Shown piece after piece: positions 37,011 through 46,721 of a stretch of DNA of 64,000 nt (its first letter is position 1; each line of letters starts with the position of its first letter). The position numbers and the translations under genes are program-made. Origin of the DNA: Chryseosolibacter sp964493505 (GTDB taxonomy: Bacteria; Bacteroidota; Bacteroidia; Cytophagales; Cyclobacteriaceae); the NCBI GenBank assembly GCA_964493505.1, contig CAZBNP010000014.1, positions 71,591 to 135,590 on the forward strand. Reading direction: 5' to 3'. The notes under the pieces are model-generated. The model made no database searches. It saw nothing but the letters and a program-made list of their open reading frames with translations, and was not told the DNA's origin.

Positions 37011-40000
37011 ATGAAGAATAAATTACAGATGTTGTTCATCGCGTTGCTGGTGATAGTTCCCGGCACGCTGCTGGCGAGTGAAGATCAGGCTACGAGGGTT
37101 TCAGGTATCGTGACCGATGCAGGTGACCCGCTGCCTGGTGTGAATGTTCTTGTTAAGGGAACGACCATTGGAACCGTGACTGGCGTTGACGGACGTTACA
37201 CCCTGGACATTCCGTCCGGTGGGTCCGTACTGGTGTTTTCATTTATCGGGTATTTGACAGAAGAGGTAGTTGTGGGAGGGCGGACGACGATTGATGTCAT
37301 GCTCCGGCAGGATGTCACTACGTTGAACGAAGTTGTTGTTGTTGGTGCCGTAATGAAGAAGAGTGACCTGACGGGCGCGGTCGCGGCCCTGGAAGGTGAA
37401 AAGCTCGTTGAGGTCCCGACAGCAAGCATTACCCAGGCTATGGCAGGCAGGATGTCCGGCGTGCTGATTCAGAGTAGTCCCGGCGTTTCCGGAGGTGCCA
37501 GTATCAAGATACGCGGCAATAACTCACTCCAGTTTGGCAACAATCCGATCTTCGTCGTCGACGGGTTGATCATGGATGGCGGACTTAACCTGATCAATCC
37601 AGGCGACATCGCGAGTATCGATGTTCTGAAAGATGCTTCGGCTACTGCTATCTACGGTTCACGCGGCGCCAATGGCGTTGTGATTGTTACGACCAAGAAA
37701 GGCCGAAAGGGTGAGGGCCGTGTCACTTACGACGGCTGGGCCGGCATACAGGAATTCTCACGCACCATGCCGCGGCTGGGTGCCCGGGATATGTTCGATC
37801 TCCGCATCGATGCCTATGCCAATGCTTATATGGATGCCAACCCCGGGGCTAATCGCCAGGACCACATCAACAACGCATTGCTCAGTCCGGATTTTTCCGT
37901 CGCTTTCTCCGATTACGAGTTTGAAACATACAACTCCGGGCGAAGCTATGACTGGCTGGATGCCGTCACGCGCCAGGGTCAACAGCAGAATCACAATATC
38001 AGTTTTTCGAAAGGAACCGACGAGGGGACGTACTATGTCAGTTTCAACTATACGCGCAACAGGGGGTTGATGGAAAACTCGACCTACAACCGCTACACCG
38101 GGCGGGTGAACCTCGATCAGAATATCCGGTCCTGGCTGAGAGTTGGAACCAATACGACCTACGCCAGGAGTCACGAGACATACGTTCAGGGTGGTGTATT
38201 CAGCATCGCCAACGCGGCCAACCCGCTGCTGCCGGTCAACGATAGCATCAACTATCTGAAATGGGCAGGACTTGAAATGCTCGATCATTACAACCCGCTC
38301 CGAAGTCTGGGTATCGACGGTGATGGATACCAGACCAGGCTGATGACGAGTAACTATATCAACGTCAAGCCTGTTGACAAGGTCAATATCCGCACTACGT
38401 TTTCGGCGGATATTATGGATCAACGCGACTTCTGGTACACACCGCGTGATATCGGGCAGTCCATTCGCAATTCCACGGATGGAACAGCTAGCCAGCGCAA
38501 CGATCACTGGCTTAACTGGCAGTGGGACAACACGGTCACTTACGAGGCGCTCTCCGGTGAGCACAACCTTACCGCGCTCGCCGGCTTCAGCCTTCAGCAA
38601 AATAAATGGGACTATAATCAACTGAACGCTACCGGGTTTGCCACTGACGACTTTTCGTATAAGTACGTAAGCGGTGCCTACCTGCGCGACCAGTTCCAAA
38701 TGTCGTCCAACTTCACTACTTCCTCACTCATGTCATACACCGGGCGGATCAACTACTCTTACAATGAAAAATATTTTGCCACGGTCACGGCTCGTTACGA
38801 CGGCTCGTCGCGTTTTGATTCAGGCAACAAATGGGGTGTGTTTCCCTCGGTAGCGGTTGGCTGGAATATCGCGGAGGAAGAATTCTTTCGCAGCCTGGGT
38901 CTCAACTTCGTGAATATCGCCAAGCTACGCGCAGGGTATGGAATAGCCGGTAATCAGAACATCCCGAACTTCGCCTACAAGACATTGTACTATCCCCAAT
39001 ACACAAGCGGGTCAGTAACGTACGTGTCCGACGGACGACTGGGTAATACCACACTTGTATGGGAGAAGCAGAAGCAGTTAAACCTCGGCCTTGATCTGGT
39101 GCTGATGGATAACAGAGTCAATCTTACGGTGGACTACTTCACTATTGACAACGAAGACCTCCTGATGCAACGCACCCTTTCCTATACGACCGGGTTTAGC
39201 AATGTCATTTCCAATATCGGCGCACTGGAGAACAAGGGTATCGAACTGGGTGTTGTGGCCGATGTTGTCAAAAGCGGACCATTTACGTGGAGTGTCTCGG
39301 GTAATATCTCTTCCGCCCGGAACAAGATCACCAAGCTGTATGGAGATGTACCGGCTATCTATAACAAGGGTGGTTTTACCGGGGTTGAAATACAACGCGA
39401 AGGAAACTTTTTCCTGGGTGAGTCCCTCAACTCTATTTATGTCTACAAGTTCGACAAGATCGCGCAGGAGGCCGACATGGACCGGGTCGCGGGAATGGAA
39501 CTCGGCGGACGTATCGTGCGGCCTGGCGATGTTCTTCCCCTGGACAGAGACGGTAACAATATTATCAACGACGATGACAGGTATGTTGTCGGAAGCAAGG
39601 ATCCAAAGTTCTACGGTGGGTTTTCCACCGATATGGAGTATCGAAATTTTTCACTGAACGCGGTATTCACATACAACTATGGAGCTAAGCGCATCAGTTA
39701 TCTCTATGAAGGATTCATGAACGGATCGGGTATATCGGCCGCGCATCGCGATATGCTGGATCGCTGGACACCTACACATACCGATACCAATGTGCCGCGC
39801 GCTTACAACGGCGGAGGTCGTTACAACCTGAGCGATGTTGATTGGGGTGTACAGGATGCTTCGTTCCTCAGACTTTCCGCGCTTACGCTGGCCTATACAG
39901 TACCGCTTGATGTCGTTAGCAAAGCGAAAATGAATAACCTGCGCGTTTACTTCACCGGAAGCAATCTTTTCGTGAACACGAAATACAAAGGATACGATCC

Positions 40001-40064
40001 GGAAGGTGGGGATGATTACCCGATGTCGCGGATGTATGTGGCCGGTATTAACATCGGTTTTTGA
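37011..40064 (+). CDS. SusC/RagA-family TonB-dependent transporter
   Basis: 1017 residues with a signal peptide (MLFIALLVIVPGTLLAS), a carboxypeptidase-D-like domain (VSGIVTDAGDPLPGVNVLVKGT), a plug with IDVLKDASATAIYGSRGANGVVIVTTKKG, and the barrel ending in NIGF. It would import alpha-galactosyl oligosaccharides or glycans with the following SusD. This substrate is inferred from the GH36, GH97, galM and galT genes around it. It is a different subtype from the 17642 SusC (for example EFSRTMPRLGARDMFDLRIDAY versus EVWRKLDMVNAREWKEYRND). Confidence 0.93.
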   Translation: MKNKLQMLFIALLVIVPGTLLASEDQATRVSGIVTDAGDPLPGVNVLVKGTTIGTVTGVDGRYTLDIPSGGSVLVFSFIGYLTEEVVVGGRTTIDVMLRQDVTTLNEVVVVGAVMKKSDLTGAVAALEGEKLVEVPTASITQAMAGRMSGVLIQSSPGVSGGASIKIRGNNSLQFGNNPIFVVDGLIMDGGLNLINPGDIASIDVLKDASATAIYGSRGANGVVIVTTKKGRKGEGRVTYDGWAGIQEFSRTMPRLGARDMFDLRIDAYANAYMDANPGANRQDHINNALLSPDFSVAFSDYEFETYNSGRSYDWLDAVTRQGQQQNHNISFSKGTDEGTYYVSFNYTRNRGLMENSTYNRYTGRVNLDQNIRSWLRVGTNTTYARSHETYVQGGVFSIANAANPLLPVNDSINYLKWAGLEMLDHYNPLRSLGIDGDGYQTRLMTSNYINVKPVDKVNIRTTFSADIMDQRDFWYTPRDIGQSIRNSTDGTASQRNDHWLNWQWDNTVTYEALSGEHNLTALAGFSLQQNKWDYNQLNATGFATDDFSYKYVSGAYLRDQFQMSSNFTTSSLMSYTGRINYSYNEKYFATVTARYDGSSRFDSGNKWGVFPSVAVGWNIAEEEFFRSLGLNFVNIAKLRAGYGIAGNQNIPNFAYKTLYYPQYTSGSVTYVSDGRLGNTTLVWEKQKQLNLGLDLVLMDNRVNLTVDYFTIDNEDLLMQRTLSYTTGFSNVISNIGALENKGIELGVVADVVKSGPFTWSVSGNISSARNKITKLYGDVPAIYNKGGFTGVEIQREGNFFLGESLNSIYVYKFDKIAQEADMDRVAGMELGGRIVRPGDVLPLDRDGNNIINDDDRYVVGSKDPKFYGGFSTDMEYRNFSLNAVFTYNYGAKRISYLYEGFMNGSGISAAHRDMLDRWTPTHTDTNVPRAYNGGGRYNLSDVDWGVQDASFLRLSALTLAYTVPLDVVSKAKMNNLRVYFTGSNLFVNTKYKGYDPEGGDDYPMSRMYVAGINIGF

Positions 40065-40099
40065 TAGTCGATATTCAACGAATGCAAAGAAACAATATT

Positions 40100-41647
40100 A
40101 TGAAGATCAATAGTGGATTAGTGAAAGCAATGGCCTTTATGCTGCTGGTTTCCAGTTCATGTTCGGATTTCCTGAACGAAGAGCCGCAGACTGCGCTTAC
40201 CCAGGAGCAAGTGTTCGCAGAACTGGACAACATCGAGCCACTCATTATGGGGCTATACACGAGCTGGCGTAACACGAAGAAGGACAGGGGCGGATTCATG
40301 TTTTCGCTCGGGACCGATGAATCACAGCAGGGTGCTTATCAGGTGATGACGGAGGCAGGTCAGGCCGGACTCGACCGTTACGACGGATTTCTCGCACCCA
40401 GTAATACAGCGCTCGCGCAGCAATGGGACAGCCGATGGCCGGTAATCAGCGCTGCGGCTACTGCTATCTATTCACTGAACGCCAATCAACAGGACCCTGC
40501 AAGACGATACTTGTTGCTCGGAGAAGCGTCGTTTATCCGCGCCGCACTGAACTTTGAGATCGCGCAGTACTGGGGTGAGATCCCGGTCATCGATCTGGAC
40601 AAACTCAGCGAATATGGCACCGCACGGCAACCGCTGCCGGTGGTGTATGACGCGATCATCAGCGACCTTGAAACGGCGATCGAGTATCTGCCCGATACAC
40701 AGAGCGACGCGCGCAGGGCAACGAAAACAGCCGCGCATGCGTTGCTGGGCAAGGTTTACCTCTATGCCCAGGAGGAGTCGGGCTTCCGCGACTATGAGAA
40801 AGCCAGGGTACAGTTTGAAGCCGTGATCGGCAGCGGCAAGCACAGCCTTGCGACAAACTATGCAGACCTTTGGGATCCTTCCAAATTCAACCTGCCTGAA
40901 TCGATCTACTCGTTCCAGTTCAACAACGTGTGGCCCGACAATAATCAGATCCAGTGGCAGATGGGGTCGCGTTCGCTGGCAAACCTCGACCAATACTGCT
41001 ATTTCGGCGGCTACGACCTGATGGTTCCCACGGAGTATGCCTATATGACCGTTGATGAAGGTGGCGTGTGGGAAGATGGCGACCTCAGAAGAAATGAAAG
41101 TATCCGCTACGACTTTGAATACAACGGGGTCACACCCGTAGTGGAAGGCTGGATGGGCGGAGATGAGCTTGACCCCCATGTTAAGAAATACGAAGACCAG
41201 CGTCTTGATGGATCCAATAGTTTCTGGTACTCCGGCAAGAACATGTTCTTCCTGCGCTATTCGGATATACTACTGTGCTATGCGGAAACGCTGAACGAAA
41301 CCGCAAGCACCGGATTGGCGGTGGCGGAAGTGAATAAGGTAAGGGCCCGCGCGTGGGGAGGAACACTGCCTCCGGATAAGGCGTGGAGCGAAGGCATGTC
41401 ACAATCCGAGTTCCGCACGAAGATACTGGATGAAAGGATGCGCGAGCTCTGCTTTGAAGGATGGAGAAGAATGGACCTGAACCGCTATGGCCAACTGGTG
41501 GACCTGGTATCGGAGCGCAATCAATGGGCAAGGGAGAGTGGTACCATCCGTCCTTTCCACAAACGCTATCCTATTCCTCAACTGGAGATACTCCAAAACG
41601 AAGATATCGGCCTGGAGGATCAGAACGAAGGATACACAAATCAATAG
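40100..41647 (+). CDS. SusD/RagB-family substrate-binding lipoprotein
   Basis: About 515 residues from the ATG at 40100; the open frame reaches 40061 through a TTG inside the SusC end, but only the 40100 start places the lipobox (LLVSSSC) correctly. SusD motifs: ALTQEQVFAELDNIEPLIMGLY, LLGEASFIRAALNFEIAQYWGEIPVI, AHALLGKVYLYAQ and CFEGWRRMDLNRYGQL. It forms the surface lid of the SusC transporter. It is encoded 35 bases downstream and belongs to the same transcription unit. Confidence 0.92.
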   Translation: MKINSGLVKAMAFMLLVSSSCSDFLNEEPQTALTQEQVFAELDNIEPLIMGLYTSWRNTKKDRGGFMFSLGTDESQQGAYQVMTEAGQAGLDRYDGFLAPSNTALAQQWDSRWPVISAAATAIYSLNANQQDPARRYLLLGEASFIRAALNFEIAQYWGEIPVIDLDKLSEYGTARQPLPVVYDAIISDLETAIEYLPDTQSDARRATKTAAHALLGKVYLYAQEESGFRDYEKARVQFEAVIGSGKHSLATNYADLWDPSKFNLPESIYSFQFNNVWPDNNQIQWQMGSRSLANLDQYCYFGGYDLMVPTEYAYMTVDEGGVWEDGDLRRNESIRYDFEYNGVTPVVEGWMGGDELDPHVKKYEDQRLDGSNSFWYSGKNMFFLRYSDILLCYAETLNETASTGLAVAEVNKVRARAWGGTLPPDKAWSEGMSQSEFRTKILDERMRELCFEGWRRMDLNRYGQLVDLVSERNQWARESGTIRPFHKRYPIPQLEILQNEDIGLEDQNEGYTNQ

Positions 41648-41739
41648 AGACACAACGTGATGGCGCTGGCAACTTCTTGTGGAAATCCTCAGCAGACGCC
41701 TTCACACAAAAAATCGATTTACTCTAAACGAATGACACC

Positions 41740-43341
41740 GTGAAAACAAACCTACACCAATCCTGTAAAGCAGTTCCTGTAAGCTTCAGAGAAACATTTG
41801 TTCTCGTCCGCGTAGCCACATTCCTCATGGTTCTTGTGCTTGCAGTTGCCTGTAACAAAGATGACGAGGAAGCTCCTCCCGAATTGACGATCACGTCGAT
41901 CTCGCCCGACTCCGGCGGAGAAGGCACGGAAGTGAACATCAATGGCACGGGTTTCAGTGCGATAGCATCGGAGAATACGGTAACGCTGAACGACAAGGCT
42001 TGTCCGGTAATCGTAACCACGACAACGTTGCTGAAAGTTACCATACCTGCCGACGCGGGAAGTGGTAACCTGGTAGTGACGTCCCGGGGAAGGACGGCGC
42101 AGAGCCCAACGTTTACATTTGTTCCTGCAGAACCGAATCTGACAATATCGTCGATCAGCCCGGCTTCGGGCCCGAAAGGCACGCAGGTGGTGATCACGGG
42201 AACGGGCTTCAAGGCAGCAGCATCTGATAATACCGTTACATTGAATGGCATAGCCTGTACGGTCACCAGTGCGTCCGTTAGCCAACTCACGATTGTAATA
42301 CCCGCCGGCGCTGGCAGCGGCAACATCGAGGTAACCGTGAACGGCAATACTGTGCAGAGCGAATTGTTCGACTATGTTAAAACCACGACGGTCAGTACCC
42401 TGGCAGGTAGTGTCTCCGGGTTTGTCGATGGGCTTGGTACGGCTGCCCAATTCTCACAGCCGCATACTGTTGCCGTTGACCCGGATGGAAATGTCTACGT
42501 TGCAGACATGAATAACCATGCTATACGGAAGATCACTCCTAATGGAGAGGTAACGCTCTTTGCCGGTGGAACGCAGGGCGACGCCGATGGCGGCGGAGCG
42601 GACGCCCAGTTTAACTATCCTTACGGTGTTGCAACCGATGAGGACGGGAACGTGTATGTGGCCGACACGCATAACCATAAAGTCAGGAAAATCACTCCTG
42701 CTGGTGTGGTGACAACCCTTGCGGGAAGCACGGGGGGCTCGGCGGATGGAGCAGGGGCGGACGCGCAATTCTATTACCTAACCGGAATAACGGTGGGTGA
42801 AGATGGCAATATCTATGTAGCCGATAAAGACAATCACAAGATCAGAAAAGTAACTCCCGCCGGCGTGGTGACGACACTGGCAGGCAGTACCTCGGGCTTT
42901 GCCGATGGCACAGGATCTGAGGCGCAGTTCTCCCAGCCTTATACGGTCGCGGTTGACAGCGATGGAAACGTTTATGCAGCCGACGCCGGCAACCACAGAA
43001 TACGGAAAATAACTCAAAGTGGTGTTGTCACAACGCTCGCGGGCGAGTCGCAGGGTGACGCCGATGGCACCGGCGCAGCAGCTCAGTTCAATTATCCCTA
43101 TGGTGTCGCCACCGATACGGATGGAAACGTGTATGTAGCCGATACCCACAACCACAAGGTGAAGAAAGTAACGCCTGCGGGCGTGGTCACAACGGTTGCC
43201 GGAACTACGGGCGGCTCGGCCGATGGTGGGGAAACGGAGGCTCAGTTTTATTATCTCACCGACTTAATAGTGGATGAAGACGGCACTATCTATGTAGCGG
43301 AAAAGGATAGTCACAGGATAAGAGTGATAACTTTCGATTGA
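41740..43341 (+). CDS. IPT/TIG and NHL-repeat surface lipoprotein
   Basis: 533 residues from a GTG start, with lipobox LAVAC (Cys38) followed by NKDDEE. Two IPT/TIG domains (about 48-125 and 130-210; SISPDSGGEGTEVNINGTGF and SISPASGPKGTQVVITGTGF) precede a six-blade NHL propeller (about 218-533). The blades form a three-blade unit present twice (about 42405 and about 42886). By position after SusD it is a probable surface glycan-binding protein of the galactoside locus. Ligand binding is not shown by sequence. Confidence 0.82.
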   Translation: MKTNLHQSCKAVPVSFRETFVLVRVATFLMVLVLAVACNKDDEEAPPELTITSISPDSGGEGTEVNINGTGFSAIASENTVTLNDKACPVIVTTTTLLKVTIPADAGSGNLVVTSRGRTAQSPTFTFVPAEPNLTISSISPASGPKGTQVVITGTGFKAAASDNTVTLNGIACTVTSASVSQLTIVIPAGAGSGNIEVTVNGNTVQSELFDYVKTTTVSTLAGSVSGFVDGLGTAAQFSQPHTVAVDPDGNVYVADMNNHAIRKITPNGEVTLFAGGTQGDADGGGADAQFNYPYGVATDEDGNVYVADTHNHKVRKITPAGVVTTLAGSTGGSADGAGADAQFYYLTGITVGEDGNIYVADKDNHKIRKVTPAGVVTTLAGSTSGFADGTGSEAQFSQPYTVAVDSDGNVYAADAGNHRIRKITQSGVVTTLAGESQGDADGTGAAAQFNYPYGVATDTDGNVYVADTHNHKVKKVTPAGVVTTVAGTTGGSADGGETEAQFYYLTDLIVDEDGTIYVAEKDSHRIRVITFD

Positions 43342-43403
43342 TTCCTGCTGTCACCGTCTGACGGTATACCGGAAGAAGTTGTTATTGGAGAAGATTAGCT
43401 AAG

Positions 43404-45611
43404 ATGTTCAAAATGATCGTGAGAGCGAGCGCGAAATGGTCCCTGAAGTTTCTGAAGACGCTGGCTGTGGTTGGTATCCTGCTATCGGGGGCAAACGCAC
43501 AGACCATCGTTATTCAGACCAGCCACACTGCAATGGTTTACAAAGTCGACAAGGATGGCGGGCTCCGGCAGTGTTATTACGGCGACAGACTTGAGGAAGC
43601 CGCTTATGAGAATGTTCAGGTGGCGCCGTTTTCAGCTTATCCGTCGTACGGAGGAGATTACGTTAACGAACCTGCGCTGCGGGTGACGCATGCTGATGGA
43701 AACCTCACGACGGAGCTGGTCTATCAAAGTCATGAGCAAAGCCAGGCTGGTGAAGATGTTACGCTCACAAAGATTGTTTTAAAGGACAAGTTCTACCCGC
43801 TCACAGCTACACTCTTCTACAAAGCATATTCCGGCGTAGATATTATCGAACAGTGGACGGAGGTCGTCCACCAGGAGAAGAAGGATGTAACACTCTACAA
43901 CTTCTTCTCTGCGCAACTGGCTTTCCGGGCATCATCCTACTGGCTGACGAGCTTCTCAGGCAACTGGGCTACCGAGATGAATATGGAGGAGGAGAAGCTG
44001 ACCGACGGTATCAAGGTGCTTGAATCCAAGCTGGGAGTTCGATCCAATCAGTTTGGTCATGCTGCTTTCTTCCTGGGATTGAACGGATCCGCAGAAGAGG
44101 AGAACGGAACGGTTGTGGGAGGGACCCTCGCATGGCCGGGAAGCTGGAAGCTCTCTTTTGAAACCGATGCACAGAAAAATCTGAAAGTATTAGGAGGGAT
44201 CAATCCATACGCATCGCAGTATATCCTTCAGCCTAAAGAAGTATTTAAGACGCCGCCGCTCCTTTATACTATCAGTTTCTCTGGCAAAGGGGAAGTCACC
44301 CGGCGTTTCCATGCCTGGGCGCGGCAATATCAGGGGATATACAAAAGCGAACGTCCTCGTTTTACGCTGCTGAACAACTGGGAAGCGACCTATTTCGATT
44401 TTGATGAAACCGTATTGAAGCAAATCATAGCCGATGCAGCTGATATGGGTTTTGATCTGTTCCTGCTTGATGATGGATGGTTCGGCAATAAGTATCCGCG
44501 CAACAGTGACCAGGCTGGGCTGGGTGACTGGAACGTTAACAAGAAGAAGCTGCCCAACGGGGTGGGCGAGTTGGTCCGGGAAGCAGACGCGAAGAAAATC
44601 AAATTCGGCATCTGGATTGAACCTGAAATGGTCAATCCGAAAAGCGAGTTGTATGAAAAACATCCCGATTGGGTCATAACCGCCGCTAACCGCGACCTGG
44701 ATCTGAGCCGAAACCAGCTTATCCTCGATTTGTCTAATCCGAAAGTACAGGATCATGTATTCAGTGTAGTGGATAACCTGATGACCGAGAACCCCGGTAT
44801 CGCCTATTTGAAGTGGGATTGCAACCGGTATATCACCAACGCGGGCTCCGCTTATCTGAGTCGTGAGAAACAATCACATTTGTGGATCAGGTACACGGAA
44901 GGCCTGTTCTCCGTGCTGAAGAAAGTGCGGGCAAAGTTCCCGGACGTGTACATTATGCTTTGCTCCGGTGGTGGTGGGAGAATAGACTACGGGACTATGC
45001 CTTTCTTTGACGAGTACTGGATAAGCGACAACACCGATGCGCTGGACAGGATCTTTATTCAGTGGGGAACGACTCATTTCTTTCCTCCTATTGGTCTGGC
45101 CAGTCACGTGTCAGTCGTGCCGAATCATATTACACAACGCGTCACACCGCTGAAGTTTCGATTCGATGTCGCTATGTCTGCAAAACTCGGAATGGATCTT
45201 CAGCCGAAAGATATGTCGCCGGATGAAAAGGAGTTTTCCAGGAACGCAATAAAAGAGTATAATGAGTTTAAGCATATCATCCAGAACGGTGACCTATATC
45301 GCCTGCTATCGCCTTATGAGAGTAACCGCGTGGCTTTGATGTACACCACGCCAGATAAGAAGGAAGCCCTGGTATTTTCTTACCTGAAGAAGAAGGAGAT
45401 TTATGGCAACTACCAGGTATTGAAGATGCACGGATTGGATCCTGAAAAAAACTATGTCTTGAAAGAGGTGAACAAGGACCAAAAAAAACATTCCTGGTTC
45501 TCGAGCCTTGACGGCAAGCATTTTAACGGCGCGTTTCTTATGACGTATGGCGTGCGCTTCCCGATGTACAATGAGTACGAAAGCGTGGTCTTCCGGCTGA
45601 CCGCGGAATAG
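43404..45611 (+). CDS. Alpha-galactosidase, GH36
   Basis: 735 residues with a signal peptide ending near GANAQ. After an N-terminal beta-supersandwich comes the barrel, with LFLLDDGWFG, FGIWIEPEMV, the nucleophile in LKWDCNR (Asp472) and the acid/base in WISDNTDA (Asp542), plus CSGGGGRIDYG. GH36 retaining enzymes release terminal alpha-galactose from raffinose-type sugars, galactomannan or glycolipids. It lies 62 bases after the IPT/NHL gene and just before galM, so released galactose feeds mutarotase, porter and GalT. Confidence 0.92.
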   Translation: MFKMIVRASAKWSLKFLKTLAVVGILLSGANAQTIVIQTSHTAMVYKVDKDGGLRQCYYGDRLEEAAYENVQVAPFSAYPSYGGDYVNEPALRVTHADGNLTTELVYQSHEQSQAGEDVTLTKIVLKDKFYPLTATLFYKAYSGVDIIEQWTEVVHQEKKDVTLYNFFSAQLAFRASSYWLTSFSGNWATEMNMEEEKLTDGIKVLESKLGVRSNQFGHAAFFLGLNGSAEEENGTVVGGTLAWPGSWKLSFETDAQKNLKVLGGINPYASQYILQPKEVFKTPPLLYTISFSGKGEVTRRFHAWARQYQGIYKSERPRFTLLNNWEATYFDFDETVLKQIIADAADMGFDLFLLDDGWFGNKYPRNSDQAGLGDWNVNKKKLPNGVGELVREADAKKIKFGIWIEPEMVNPKSELYEKHPDWVITAANRDLDLSRNQLILDLSNPKVQDHVFSVVDNLMTENPGIAYLKWDCNRYITNAGSAYLSREKQSHLWIRYTEGLFSVLKKVRAKFPDVYIMLCSGGGGRIDYGTMPFFDEYWISDNTDALDRIFIQWGTTHFFPPIGLASHVSVVPNHITQRVTPLKFRFDVAMSAKLGMDLQPKDMSPDEKEFSRNAIKEYNEFKHIIQNGDLYRLLSPYESNRVALMYTTPDKKEALVFSYLKKKEIYGNYQVLKMHGLDPEKNYVLKEVNKDQKKHSWFSSLDGKHFNGAFLMTYGVRFPMYNEYESVVFRLTAE

Positions 45612-45659
45612 CCGGTATTATTGCGACTCAGTGCGTGCGATGAGGAACGAAAGAAAGAT

Positions 45660-46706
45660 ATGACGACGGAAGGGAAAGGACATCTGACACAAAAGCCGTG
45701 GGGAACATGCCAGGGCAAGGATGTTGTGCTCTTCAGGTTGACGAATGGATCCGGCGCGTATGTAGAACTGACCAACTACGGAGCAACGCTTGTGTCAGTC
45801 GTCGTACCCGACAAACTGGGAATGCCGGAAAATGTCATTCTGGGCTATCCCTCCCTCCACGGATACCTCAGCGATGCTTGCTACATCGGAGCGACCATTG
45901 GCCGATACGCGAACCGTATCGCCGACGCGCAATTTGAACTGGACGGCGTGACATACCAGCTTGAAAAGAATGATGGCCACAACACACTCCACGGAGGATT
46001 AAACGGCTTCAACGCCAGGGTGTTTTCTTTTCAAATCCATAGCGACAAACTTGTTTTTAGCCTGCTTAGCGACGATGGCGATGGTGGCTATCCCGGTAAC
46101 CTTGCGTTTAGTGTCGAATACCAATGGAATGATCGGAATGAGTTATCGATCCGCTACATGGCGTCATCCGATAAGAAGACAGTTGCCAACTTTACTAATC
46201 ACGCCTATTTCAACCTCTCGCCGGCGCGCGATGACATCTTTGATCATCGGTTGACCATTCAGGCATCCCGTTTACTCGAGACGTCAAAGCACCATATTCC
46301 TACCGGGACGATCATCCCCGCAGGAGAGAAGAATTTTTCCGGCCATAAGATCCATGAGCGACTGGTGATCAATGCCGGAATTATCGCTGGTCTGAATACC
46401 TATTATCTTTTCGACCGCAAAGAACCGGTAGCGAATGAGGCACTATGCAGGCTAAGCGATGACCTTTCGGGACGGATATTGGACGTGTTCACGACCTATC
46501 CCGGCGTGCAACTGTATACCGGCGACTTCCTGGCAAGTACGGAATTGAGTAACAGAAGGTTATTTCACAAACCTTTCGACGGCCTTTGCCTGGAGTGTCA
46601 ATATTTTCCTGACAGTCCGAACCACAGCCATTTTCCATCTACCGTTCTCGAACCAGGGAAGCCTTATAATGAAACGATCACCTATCGATTTGGAATTGAG
46701 GAATGA
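45660..46706 (+). CDS. galM: Galactose mutarotase (aldose 1-epimerase)
   Basis: About 348 residues from the ATG at 45660, which has an A/G-rich region just upstream; the frame is open from 45621. Aldose-1-epimerase motifs: NYGATLVSVVVPDK, GRYANRIADAQF, catalytic His in NHAYFNL and Glu in CLECQYFPDSPNH. It converts beta- to alpha-galactose for galactokinase. It sits between GH36 and GH97. Confidence 0.9.
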   Translation: MTTEGKGHLTQKPWGTCQGKDVVLFRLTNGSGAYVELTNYGATLVSVVVPDKLGMPENVILGYPSLHGYLSDACYIGATIGRYANRIADAQFELDGVTYQLEKNDGHNTLHGGLNGFNARVFSFQIHSDKLVFSLLSDDGDGGYPGNLAFSVEYQWNDRNELSIRYMASSDKKTVANFTNHAYFNLSPARDDIFDHRLTIQASRLLETSKHHIPTGTIIPAGEKNFSGHKIHERLVINAGIIAGLNTYYLFDRKEPVANEALCRLSDDLSGRILDVFTTYPGVQLYTGDFLASTELSNRRLFHKPFDGLCLECQYFPDSPNHSHFPSTVLEPGKPYNETITYRFGIEE

Positions 46707-46721
46707 TTTATCGACCGTACT

